Part shown: positions 1 to 5,175 of the stretch, in pieces
How positions within the stretch are numbered: the first letter of the stretch is position 1
Layout: each line of letters begins with the position of its first letter
Origin: Arthrobacter sp.
Lineage (GTDB): Bacteria; Actinomycetota; Actinomycetes; Actinomycetales; Micrococcaceae
DNA: 5,175 nucleotides
Reading direction: 5' to 3'
NCBI GenBank assembly: GCA_018260285.1
Contig: JAGLBH010000045.1
Coordinates: 1-5,175, forward strand
The notes under the pieces: model-generated
What the model saw: the letters and a program-made list of their open reading frames with translations, nothing else
Told to the model about the DNA's origin: nothing
Databases searched by the model: none
Program-made: the position numbers and the translations under genes

Positions 1-386
1 ATCGAGGCGAGGCCGTAGTAGAGCAGCATGATGAGCACGAGCAGCGGCACGGCGCGCAGCAGCTCGGTGACCCAGCGGCACAGGTGGGAGAGCCAGCGGA
101 CGTGGCTCAGGCGACCCAGGGCGAGGATGAAGCCGAACGCCAGGGAGAAGACCGAGGCCAGGCCGAAGGCCTTCAGGGTGTTGCCGGCCGCCGTGAGGAA
201 GGACAGCTGCACGCGCTCGTAGGTGAAGAGCTTCCACTTCTGGGCGGAGAACTGGCCGGTCTCGGCGAAGCGCCAGAGGATGAAGCCGACGAGGGCCACG
301 ACAACGGCGATCGTGATGACCGCCCAGATGCGGTAGGTGGCGCGGGCTTTGGGGCCCGGCTCGTCGAAGAGTACGGATGCGCTCAT
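1..386 (-). CDS. gluD: Glutamate/polar amino acid ABC transporter permease GluD (partial, C-terminus off the window)
   Basis: This is the second membrane subunit of the importer, pairing with GluC in the cytoplasmic membrane to form the amino acid channel driven by GluA. The visible 128 residues begin MSASVLFDEPGPKAR, the cytoplasmic N-terminus typical of actinobacterial GluD. A first membrane segment follows at about residues 20-38, then an external stretch, then the start of the permease domain (about 65-128) with the RAVPLLV element at 111-117, the counterpart of the RGTP/RNTP motif of HisM-type permeases. The EAA loop and the rest lie beyond the left edge. The ATG (386-384) overlaps the gluC stop as ATGA, and a strong Shine-Dalgarno GGAGGG (399-394) sits 7 nt upstream inside the end of gluC, so translation is probably coupled. 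The family assignment is firm. The exact substrate is inferred from gene order and from GluB. Confidence 0.93.
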   Translation of the reverse strand, partial: MSASVLFDEPGPKARATYRIWAVITIAVVVALVGFILWRFAETGQFSAQKWKLFTYERVQLSFLTAAGNTLKAFGLASVFSLAFGFILALGRLSHVRWLSHLCRWVTELLRAVPLLVLIMLLYYGLAS

Positions 387-1048
387 CGGGCAACCCTCCA
401 CTTGTTCTCGAGTTTGTGCTGCAGAGCGGTCAGACCCATGACGAGGACCACGAAGATGATGGCCACCCAGAGGAGCGTGAAGATCGCGTCCTCGCCGCGC
501 TCGGACATGTAGGCGCGGACGGCGCCGAGGTCCAGGACGGAGAAGCCTGCGGCGATCGTCGTGTTCTTCAGGAGGGCGATGAACACGCTCATCATCGGCG
601 GGATGACCGAGCGCAGCGCCTGCGGCATGATGACGAGCTTGAGCGTGTCCGTGAAGGACAGGCCGATCGCGCGGGCCGCCTCAGCCTGGCCGAGGGGCAC
701 CGTGTTGATGCCGGAGCGGATCGCCTCGCAGACGTACGTGGCCGTGTAGACGGTCAGGGCGCCGATCGCCAGGAGCAGGTATGAGGGCGCCGGGGCGCCT
801 GCCGGAGCCAGCTTCGGGATGCCGAAGGCGAAGAAGAAGAACACGAGCGTCAGCGGCGTGTTGCGAATGAGGTTCACGTACAGGGATCCCATATGGCGCA
901 TGACGGGAATGGGGGAGACGCGGAGCCCGGCGACGAGTGTGCCGAGAACCAGGGACAGCGTGCCTGCACAGACGAACATGATGAGCGTGTTGAGCAGGCC
1001 CTGTCCGTAGATGTCCAGGTTGTCCGTGAGTGTGCGGAAGAACTCCAC
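383..1048 (-). CDS. gluC: Glutamate/polar amino acid ABC transporter permease GluC
   Basis: This 221-residue inner-membrane subunit is full length for the HisM/GlnP family. The N-terminal stretch with GLLNTL (17-22) leads into the first membrane segment. The RNTPL motif is at 62-66, a hydrophobic segment covers about 66-80, and the EAA loop that docks on the ATPase is at 121-146 (QAEAARAIGLS, with MPQALR at its end). A last membrane helix spans about 190-208. The start is GTG at 1048-1046: an in-frame TGA lies two codons upstream, so no earlier start is possible. The ribosome site is weak (AGAAAG-like, around 1059-1065, about 10 nt away). The weak start and the hairpin before it suggest lower output than gluB. 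The gene is separated from gluB by 90 nt and overlaps gluD by 4 nt. Glutamate specificity is inferred from operon order. Confidence 0.95.
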   Translation of the reverse strand: MEFFRTLTDNLDIYGQGLLNTLIMFVCAGTLSLVLGTLVAGLRVSPIPVMRHMGSLYVNLIRNTPLTLVFFFFAFGIPKLAPAGAPAPSYLLLAIGALTVYTATYVCEAIRSGINTVPLGQAEAARAIGLSFTDTLKLVIMPQALRSVIPPMMSVFIALLKNTTIAAGFSVLDLGAVRAYMSERGEDAIFTLLWVAIIFVVLVMGLTALQHKLENKWRVAR

Positions 1049-1076
1049 GAGTCAATCACTTTCTCAGAGAATGGGG

Positions 1077-1113
1077 CTGTGAGGGGACGGGCGCGAGGCC
1101 TGTCCCCTCACAG
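1077..1113 (-). promoter_or_regulatory. Intercistronic hairpin between gluB and gluC
   Basis: The arms at 1077-1088 and 1102-1113 are perfect 12-bp inverted complements (CTGTGAGGGGAC and GTCCCCTCACAG). The stem can extend inward by one G-U pair and three G-C pairs to 16 bp, leaving a 5-nt loop at 1093-1097. In the operon mRNA it lies just after the gluB stop and before gluC. No T-run follows it on the transcribed side (CCCCATTCTC comes next), so it is not a classical intrinsic terminator. Partial attenuation or 3'-end protection of the gluA-gluB transcript, known in other operons with a binding-protein gene, is the likely role. Confidence 0.8.
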
Positions 1114-1138
1114 AAGAGGTGTTCAGCAGCGAGTCGGC

Positions 1139-2023
1139 TCAGTAGTTGTCGACTGCCGGCTGGGTGACCTTGTTGCCGGACTTGCCGAGCGTTCCGTCGT
1201 AGAGCTTCGTCCAGACGGAGCCGCCCTCGGTGAGCATCTTGTTGATCTCCTTGCGAAGAACAGTGTCGCCCTTCTTAAGGCCGATGCCGTACTTCTCCGT
1301 GGTGAAGGTGTCGCCGACGACCTTCAGGGCGTCCGGCTCGGCGGCTGCGTAGCCGAGGAGGATGGCCTGGTCGGTGGTCACTGCGTCAACCTGCTTGGAC
1401 TTGAGGGCATCGACGCACTGGGAGTACGTGTCGAATTCCTTCGTGGACACGCCCGGGTAGTTGTCGCGGATGTTCTGGATCGGTGTGGAGCCCGTCGCGG
1501 AGCAGACGGTCTTGCCCTTGAGGTCCTTGTCCGAGTTGATCGAGGAGTCGTCCTTGCGCACGAGCAGGGACTGGCCGGTCACGAAGTAGGGGCCGGCGAA
1601 GTCGACGCTCTTCTTGCGCTTGTCCGTGATGGAGTAGGTGCCGACGTAGTAGTCGATGTCGCCGTTCTTGATCGCGTTCTCTCGGTTGGCCGAGGGGATG
1701 GTCTTGAACTCGATCTTGTCTGCGGCGATCCCGAGGTCAGCCGCGATCCACTTGGCGATCTCGATGTCGAAGCCGGAGTACTGCTCCGTGGCCGGATCCT
1801 TGTAGCCGAGGTTCGGCTGGTCCTGCTTGACGCCGACGACGACCTTGCCGTCCTTCTTGATCTTGTCGAAGGTCGGGGAGCCGGAGAGGCTCGCGTTCGC
1901 GTTGACCGTGTACGGCGCGCTGGAGCTGGAGGAGGACGACGACGGGTCGCCTGACTGGCCGCAGCCTGCGAGGGAGACAGCGGCGAGGGCGAAGACGGCC
2001 GCGAGGCGCTTCTGAGCTTTCAT
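1139..2023 (-). CDS. gluB: Glutamate-binding lipoprotein GluB (SBP family 3)
   Basis: This is the extracellular solute receptor, lipid-anchored to the outer face of the membrane, which delivers amino acid to the GluC-GluD channel. Its 294 residues begin MKAQKRLAAVFALAAV, a charged n-region and hydrophobic core ending in the lipobox LAGC with Cys21 as lipidation site. A flexible linker of eight serines (28-35) follows. The SBP_bac_3 fold covers about 59-282, with the family signature GFDIEIAKWIA at 84-94, an Arg at 114 expected to bind the ligand carboxylate, and TTD (216-218) near the expected amino-group contact. Cys174 and Cys203 are the only cysteines after Cys21-processing and may form a disulfide. 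An in-frame ATG lies 8 codons upstream, but the 2023 start is preferred because AAAGGA (2035-2030) sits 6 nt before it and it gives a proper signal peptide. Glutamate is the expected ligand; other acidic or polar amino acids are possible. Confidence 0.95.
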   Translation of the reverse strand: MKAQKRLAAVFALAAVSLAGCGQSGDPSSSSSSSSAPYTVNANASLSGSPTFDKIKKDGKVVVGVKQDQPNLGYKDPATEQYSGFDIEIAKWIAADLGIAADKIEFKTIPSANRENAIKNGDIDYYVGTYSITDKRKKSVDFAGPYFVTGQSLLVRKDDSSINSDKDLKGKTVCSATGSTPIQNIRDNYPGVSTKEFDTYSQCVDALKSKQVDAVTTDQAILLGYAAAEPDALKVVGDTFTTEKYGIGLKKGDTVLRKEINKMLTEGGSVWTKLYDGTLGKSGNKVTQPAVDNY

Positions 2024-2029
2024 GGGATG

Positions 2030-2035
2030 TCCTTT
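2030..2035 (-). promoter_or_regulatory. Shine-Dalgarno site deciding the gluB start
   Basis: AAAGGA reads on the minus strand 6 nt before the ATG at 2023-2021. This spacing favours the MKAQKR start over the in-frame ATG 24 nt upstream, which would overlap this site and put extra residues before the signal peptide. The site is much better than those of gluC and gluA, which fits high GluB production. Confidence 0.75.
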
Positions 2036-2072
2036 CAAGGGTGGCACGTGAGGAGTGATGAGAGGGGGGCGG

Positions 2073-2852
2073 TCAGTGCAGGATCTTGCTCAGGAAGTCC
2101 CGAGCGCGGTCTGACTGGGGGCTGTCGAAGAACTTCTCCGGGGTATTCTGCTCGACGATCTGCCCGTCCGCCATGAAGATCACGCGGTCCGCCGCGCGCC
2201 GGGCGAAGCCCATCTCGTGGGTGACGACGATCATCGTCATGCCCTGCTTGGCCAGCTGGGTCATGGTGTCGAGGACTTCGTTGATCATCTCGGGGTCGAG
2301 CGCGCTCGTGGGCTCGTCGAAGAGCATGACCGTGGGGTTCATGGCGAGCGCCCGGGCGATGGCCACTCGCTGCTGCTGGCCGCCGGAGAGCTGGGCGGGG
2401 TACTTCGGGGCCTGCTTGTCCACGCCCACGCGGGCGAGGAGCTCCATCGCCTGCTTCTCGGCGTCGGCTTTGCTCACCCCGTTGACCCGCATGGGGCCGA
2501 GCGTGACGTTCTCGAGGATCGTCTTGTGGGGGAACAGGTTGAAGGACTGGAAGACCATGCCGACTTTGGCTCGGAGCTTCGCCAGGTCTGCGCCCTCTTC
2601 GGGGAGGGGCTTGCCGTCGATGACGATCTCGCCCGAGTCAATGGTCTCGAGGCGGTTGATCGTGCGGCACAGGGTGGATTTTCCGGAGCCGGAGGGGCCG
2701 ATGACGACGACGACTTCACCCCTGCGGACATCGAGGTTGATGTCCTGGAGAACGTGAAGGGCGCCGTAGTGCTTGTTGACTCCGCGGACAGAGACGAGGG
2801 GCGCTTCCCCTGTCGTGTCGCCGCGGGGCGCGTCGATGAGATGTGATGCCAT
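2073..2852 (-). CDS. gluA: Glutamate/polar amino acid ABC transporter ATP-binding protein GluA
   Basis: This cytoplasmic ATPase powers import through GluC and GluD. The 259-residue protein holds every expected motif: Walker [10 protein letters not shown] (52-60), Q-loop Gln102 ([10 protein letters not shown]), signature [15 protein letters not shown] (155-169), Walker B VMLFDE (175-180), D-loop SALD (183-186) and switch His212 (VVTHEMGFA). It is slightly longer than the usual 240-residue family member because of about 17 extra N-terminal residues before the domain begins at [14 protein letters not shown]. The ATG at 2852 is preferred. An in-frame ATG at 2876 would add 8 residues, and an open frame reaches further upstream, but neither start has a ribosome site and both would conflict with the -10-like element ending 7 nt before 2852. 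It is the first gene of the operon, 49 nt before gluB. Confidence 0.95.
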   Translation of the reverse strand: MASHLIDAPRGDTTGEAPLVSVRGVNKHYGALHVLQDINLDVRRGEVVVVIGPSGSGKSTLCRTINRLETIDSGEIVIDGKPLPEEGADLAKLRAKVGMVFQSFNLFPHKTILENVTLGPMRVNGVSKADAEKQAMELLARVGVDKQAPKYPAQLSGGQQQRVAIARALAMNPTVMLFDEPTSALDPEMINEVLDTMTQLAKQGMTMIVVTHEMGFARRAADRVIFMADGQIVEQNTPEKFFDSPQSDRARDFLSKILH

Positions 2853-2859
2853 GTGTAGA

Positions 2860-2889
2860 AATGTAACCCACGTCATGTGCGAATGTGGA
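2860..2889 (-). promoter_or_regulatory. Putative gluABCD promoter, possibly leaderless
   Basis: On the minus strand a TACATT -10-like hexamer (2865-2860) ends 7 nt before the gluA ATG. A TCCACA hexamer (2889-2884), matching four of six bases of the TTGACA consensus, lies 18 nt upstream of it. No Shine-Dalgarno sequence precedes the ATG. With this spacing transcription would begin at or next to the A of the start codon, giving a leaderless mRNA, a common arrangement in Actinobacteria. This is a prediction from spacing and consensus only. Confidence 0.55.
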
Positions 2890-2907
2890 TTCGAGGCCTT
2901 CCTCGAA
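2890..2907. promoter_or_regulatory. 18-bp palindrome in the divergent promoter region (candidate operator)
   Basis: TTCGAGG (2890-2896) and CCTCGAA (2901-2907) form a perfect 7-bp inverted repeat with a 4-base centre. It directly abuts the candidate gluA -35 hexamer and overlaps the weak candidate -35 of the plus-strand gene. This is the usual place for a dimeric regulator to control one or both promoters. The regulator is unknown. Confidence 0.5.
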
Positions 2908-2932
2908 CGACACAGCCGCGAGGGGATAGCCT
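2903..2932 (+). promoter_or_regulatory. Putative promoter of the LOG-like gene, possibly leaderless
   Basis: A TAGCCT -10-like hexamer (2927-2932, within GATAGCCT) ends 7 nt before the ATG at 2940. The -35 is poor: TCGAAC (2903-2908) at 18-nt spacing matches only three of six consensus bases and overlaps the palindrome. The only purine-rich stretch, AGGGG (2921-2925), is 14 nt from the ATG, too far for a normal ribosome site. A leaderless transcript starting at the ATG is the simplest reading. Confidence 0.5.
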
Positions 2933-2939
2933 GGATTCC

Positions 2940-3752
2940 ATGACTTCCACCCCGAACCACGACCGCGCCCGTCGCGCTGAGGGGGCTGCGCGCTACCGCG
3001 GCCCCATCCGGCTCAAGGGTGACCTGGCCTCTGCACCCATGGCGGACGAGAACCTCTTCCGGACGCCCCACGACGAGGGGGCCTTCATCCACACAGACCC
3101 CTGGCGCGTCATGCGCATCCAGGGCGAGTTCATCGAGGGATTCGGGGCGCTCGCCTCTCTCGGCCCGGCGATCTCGGTCTTCGGGTCCGCGCGGACGACG
3201 CCGGAGTCACCGGTCTACGCCGAAGCCCAGAAAGTGGGGGCGCTCGTGGCGCAGGCCGGCTATGCGGTCATCACCGGCGGCGGCCCGGGCGTCATGGAGG
3301 CGGCCAACCGGGGAGCCCAGGGCGCAGGCGGCCTCTCCGTGGGTCTCGGGATCGAGCTGCCGTTCGAGACCGGTCTCAACCAGTGGGTGGACCTCGGCAT
3401 CAACTTCCGGTATTTCTTCACCCGCAAGACGATGTTCCTCAAGTACTCCGAGGCGTTCATCATCATGCCGGGCGGCATCGGCACCCTGGACGAGCTCTTC
3501 GAGACCGTCACCCTCATCCAGACGGAGAAGATCAAGGCTCCTCCCGTGGCCCTCGTGGGACGCGCCTTCTGGGAGCCCCTGCTCGCGTGGATGTCCTCCG
3601 CACTCCTCGAGGAGGGGACCGTCTCGGAGCGGGACCTCTCGCTCTTCCACATCGTCGACACGGCAGAAGAGGCGGTGGAGTTCGTCCTGGAGCACCTGGA
3701 CGAGGCCCGAGCCGCGGAGCAGCGCCTGGCGCAGGAGCGTGAGATCGGATGA
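2940..3752 (+). CDS. LOG family (TIGR00730) Rossmann-fold protein, putative nucleotide phosphoribohydrolase
   Basis: The 270-residue soluble protein carries the LOG/lysine-decarboxylase-like signatures: SVFGSAR (79-85) at the first beta strand, [11 protein letters not shown] (113-123) for phosphate binding, and [12 protein letters not shown] (177-188), where Glu185 and the upstream Arg162 (in TRKTMF) match the catalytic pair of cytokinin-activating phosphoribohydrolases. Family members split the N-glycosidic bond of nucleoside 5'-monophosphates. Whether the substrate here is a cytokinin nucleotide, AMP or another nucleotide cannot be told. About 75 residues precede the core, including [21 protein letters not shown] (51-71), the hallmark of the longer actinobacterial type rather than the roughly 190-residue LOG proteins. 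The start at 2940 fits the -10 spacing. The open frame continues upstream to an ATG at 2877, but that would run through the promoter region. Its stop overlaps the next ATG (ATGA). The older label 'lysine decarboxylase' is probably wrong. Confidence 0.93.
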   Translation: MTSTPNHDRARRAEGAARYRGPIRLKGDLASAPMADENLFRTPHDEGAFIHTDPWRVMRIQGEFIEGFGALASLGPAISVFGSARTTPESPVYAEAQKVGALVAQAGYAVITGGGPGVMEAANRGAQGAGGLSVGLGIELPFETGLNQWVDLGINFRYFFTRKTMFLKYSEAFIIMPGGIGTLDELFETVTLIQTEKIKAPPVALVGRAFWEPLLAWMSSALLEEGTVSERDLSLFHIVDTAEEAVEFVLEHLDEARAAEQRLAQEREIG

Positions 3753-4102
3753 CGGTCCCCCTGCTCATTCTCGCTGCGGCGCTCGCGGGCTGCTTCCTCG
3801 TGGACGGACGGCGCCCGGCCGGCCGCCGGGAGCTCACCCCGGCCCGGCTGCGCGAGGACTCTGCCCTGCCCGCAGCAGACGGGGAGCGTCTGGACACGAG
3901 GCTCGGGGAGACGGCCTTCGACGTCGTTCTCCGGGGATACCGCATGGACCAGGTGGACGCCTTCATCGGGGATCTGCAGGGCGAGGTCTCCGGACTGGAG
4001 GAGGAGAACGAGGCGCTGCGCGGCCGCCTGCGAGCTGCGCGGGCGGAGGCTGCCCCCGTCGCGCCGGTGTCCTCACGCGCCTCGCGGCCGGTCTCGGACT
4101 GA
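3749..4102 (+). CDS. Small membrane-anchored DivIVA-domain protein
   Basis: The 117-residue protein starts with a hydrophobic helix (about 3-18) followed by an Arg-rich stretch (GRRPAGRR, 20-27). By the positive-inside rule this puts the rest in the cytoplasm. A variable linker leads to a DivIVA N-terminal motif at 57-73: FDVVLRGYRMDQVDAFI, with the conserved RGY and VD-F pattern. A short, highly charged heptad-like helix follows (about 74-101), and then a low-complexity Ala/Pro/Ser tail. DivIVA domains bind membranes and self-associate at poles and septa, where the full-length protein (Wag31) organises envelope growth. This short form lacks the long coiled coil and could be a partner or modulator. 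ATG 3749 overlaps the LOG stop, so translation is coupled. LAGC at 12-15 resembles a lipobox, but the n-region has no positive charge. The DivIVA call is good; the function is unknown. Confidence 0.85.
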   Translation: MTVPLLILAAALAGCFLVDGRRPAGRRELTPARLREDSALPAADGERLDTRLGETAFDVVLRGYRMDQVDAFIGDLQGEVSGLEEENEALRGRLRAARAEAAPVAPVSSRASRPVSD

Positions 4103-4108
4103 CCGTCG

Positions 4109-5175
4109 ATGGCTCTGCGCGTCCCGCAGCTGGGGAGGCTTCCCTGGCCGATCGCGGTTCTTGTGATCTTCGGCCTCTCGCGGGTCGTCTCCACGGCGGT
4201 CCTCCTGGCCACCGCCCGACAGCAGCCGGAGAGCCCCTGGGGCCCCGCAGGCCCTGACTACCTCGGGTTCGTCAACCGCTGGGACGCCCAGTGGTATGAG
4301 AGGATCGCCGAGCACGGCTACCCGGACTCGATTCCCCGCTCCTCCTCGGGGGCGGTTCAGGAGAACGCCTGGGCCTTCTCCCCGCTGTTCCCCCTCTTCG
4401 CCAAGGGGATCATGTCCCTCACGGGGGAGGGATGGGCGACGTCGGCGGCTGCCGCAGCCCTGATCTGCGGCGCACTCGCCTCGGCGGCGATGTTCCTCCT
4501 CTTCAGGCGCCTGGTGGGGCAGCAGGCCGGGCTGTGGGCCACGGCGATCGTGCTCTTCTCGCCCCTGGGGGCGCTCTTCCAGCTGCCCTACGCTGAGTCG
4601 CTTCACGTCGCCCTCCTGGCCCTCACCCTCCTGCTGCTCATCGAGCGGCAGTTCATCCTGGCCATCCCGCTCATCGTGCTCACCGGCCTGGCGAGACCGG
4701 CAGGGCCTCCGCTGGCCATCGCCGTGATCTTCACGGCGCTCTACTGGGCTGCGCCGCGGCGCCGGGGCATGCTCAGCTCTCACGAGTTCCTGAGCCTCCT
4801 GGGCGCAGTGGTGGCGTCCCTGGCCGGAGCTCTGGCCTGGCCCGTCATCGCCTGGATGCGCACGGGGAGCCCGACCGCCTATACGGACACTGAAACAGTC
4901 TGGCGTGGCGGGGATCTCACCCTGTTTGCGGGGTGGATGAAACGAGCCGAGTTTTTATTCGGTCCATTTTCTACTGTGGCGCTCGTCATGGCGGGGCTTC
5001 TTCTTCTGGCGATTTTCCTCTCCCGCCCGGTGAGATCGCTGGGGCCCGTCGTCTGGGGGTGGTGCGCGGCCTACGCCCTCTATCTGGCCGCGGTCTTGGA
5101 TCCCCAGACGAGCACGTTCCGCCTTCTGCTTCCCCTCTTCCCCCTTGCCGCCCTGCTCGCTGTGGGGTGGCGAGC
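4109..5175 (+). CDS. PIG-V-like multi-pass mannosyltransferase (partial, C-terminus off the window)
   Basis: I read 355 residues with no stop to the window edge. The protein is rich in membrane segments (about 13-34, 111-133, 141-156, 163-178, 181-195, 200-213, 227-249, 286-304, 312-330 and 336-352). The first external loop holds RWDAQWYERIAEHGY (57-71), with the acidic WD and the WY-xx-IA-xx-GY pattern of the PIG-V family, then AFSPLFPL (89-96) and PYAES (160-164), also family landmarks. Such enzymes use polyprenyl-phosphate mannose to mannosylate lipid or protein acceptors outside the membrane. The bacterial acceptor is generally unknown. The ATG at 4109 lies 6 nt after the DivIVA-gene stop. 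That TGA is in frame three codons upstream, so no earlier start is possible. The ribosome site is poor, which suggests coupling. Codons 282-289 are unusually AT-rich and include a TTA. A GT39 or GT87 family enzyme is the alternative. Confidence 0.82.
   Translation, partial: MALRVPQLGRLPWPIAVLVIFGLSRVVSTAVLLATARQQPESPWGPAGPDYLGFVNRWDAQWYERIAEHGYPDSIPRSSSGAVQENAWAFSPLFPLFAKGIMSLTGEGWATSAAAAALICGALASAAMFLLFRRLVGQQAGLWATAIVLFSPLGALFQLPYAESLHVALLALTLLLLIERQFILAIPLIVLTGLARPAGPPLAIAVIFTALYWAAPRRRGMLSSHEFLSLLGAVVASLAGALAWPVIAWMRTGSPTAYTDTETVWRGGDLTLFAGWMKRAEFLFGPFSTVALVMAGLLLLAIFLSRPVRSLGPVVWGWCAAYALYLAAVLDPQTSTFRLLLPLFPLAALLAVGWR

Noticed and set aside
893..1954. A 353-codon open frame on the plus strand opposite gluB and part of gluC.
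   Set aside because: It is a shadow of GC-rich codon bias. Its translation is low-complexity and V/L/D/G-rich, and it lies wholly antisense to clear family members with a signal peptide and domain motifs.
2024..2072. A possible second attenuator in the gluA-gluB gap (CCTTGAAAGG next to the ribosome site, and a CACGTG).
   Set aside because: The arms are only 4 bp with a 2-nt loop, too small to fold, and CACGTG alone is a chance-level hexamer.
3815..3831. A GC-only inverted repeat (CCCGGC/GCCGGG) inside the DivIVA-domain gene.
   Set aside because: Short GC palindromes are expected by chance in this composition, and it lies in the coding linker.
4100..4111. The DivIVA-domain gene and the mannosyltransferase share a reading frame, separated only by TGA and two codons, suggesting stop readthrough or a fusion.
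   Set aside because: Readthrough would place the mannosyltransferase N-terminus after a disordered tail, and there is no recoding signal I can see. A 6-nt gap with reinitiation is ordinary in actinobacterial operons.
3532..4212. A 226-codon minus-strand open frame across the end of the LOG gene, the DivIVA gene and the start of the mannosyltransferase.
   Set aside because: Its product is Arg/Ser/Pro-rich with no recognisable motif, and all three plus-strand genes beneath it have family signatures.
4073..4783. A 236-codon minus-strand open frame opposite the mannosyltransferase.
   Set aside because: The translation is charged low complexity (E, R, G repeats) typical of the antisense of a hydrophobic GC-rich gene. 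The plus frame reads a coherent membrane protein.

Overview
The window reads as chromosomal DNA from a high-G+C Gram-positive bacterium (Actinobacteria). Codons end almost always in G or C, the glutamate transporter genes run in the Corynebacterium-type order gluA-gluB-gluC-gluD, and the neighbouring genes (a long LOG-like protein, a small membrane DivIVA-domain protein and a PIG-V-like mannosyltransferase) have an actinobacterial look. An Actinomycetaceae-like host is possible, but I cannot fix the genus from this sequence.

Left part, minus strand (1-2852): a four-gene ABC importer for glutamate or related polar amino acids. Transcription runs from right to left: ATPase gluA (2852-2073), lipoprotein binding protein gluB (2023-1139), permease gluC (1048-383, GTG start) and permease gluD (386 to the window edge, C-terminus missing). 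A strong 12-bp perfect hairpin, extendable to 16 bp, lies between gluB and gluC. It probably sets a higher yield of binding protein than of membrane subunits. gluC and gluD overlap by ATGA.

Centre (2853-2939): an 87-bp divergent promoter region. On each side a TANNNT -10-like hexamer ends exactly 7 nt before the ATG, with no Shine-Dalgarno sequence, so both flanking genes may be transcribed as leaderless mRNAs. An 18-bp palindrome lies between the two, touching both candidate -35 regions, and is a good operator candidate.

Right part, plus strand (2940-5175): a tightly packed group of three genes. They are a 270-residue LOG/TIGR00730 Rossmann-fold protein, a 117-residue membrane-anchored DivIVA-domain protein overlapping it by ATGA, and a PIG-V-like multi-pass mannosyltransferase starting 6 nt later and cut by the right edge. 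The DivIVA motif and the envelope glycosyltransferase suggest a cell-envelope or polar-growth link, but this is inference.

There are no RNA genes, mobile elements, CRISPR arrays or gene-free stretches over 300 bases. I see no clear new system. The most interesting points are the shared promoter geometry with its palindrome, the gluB-gluC hairpin and the small DivIVA-domain protein.
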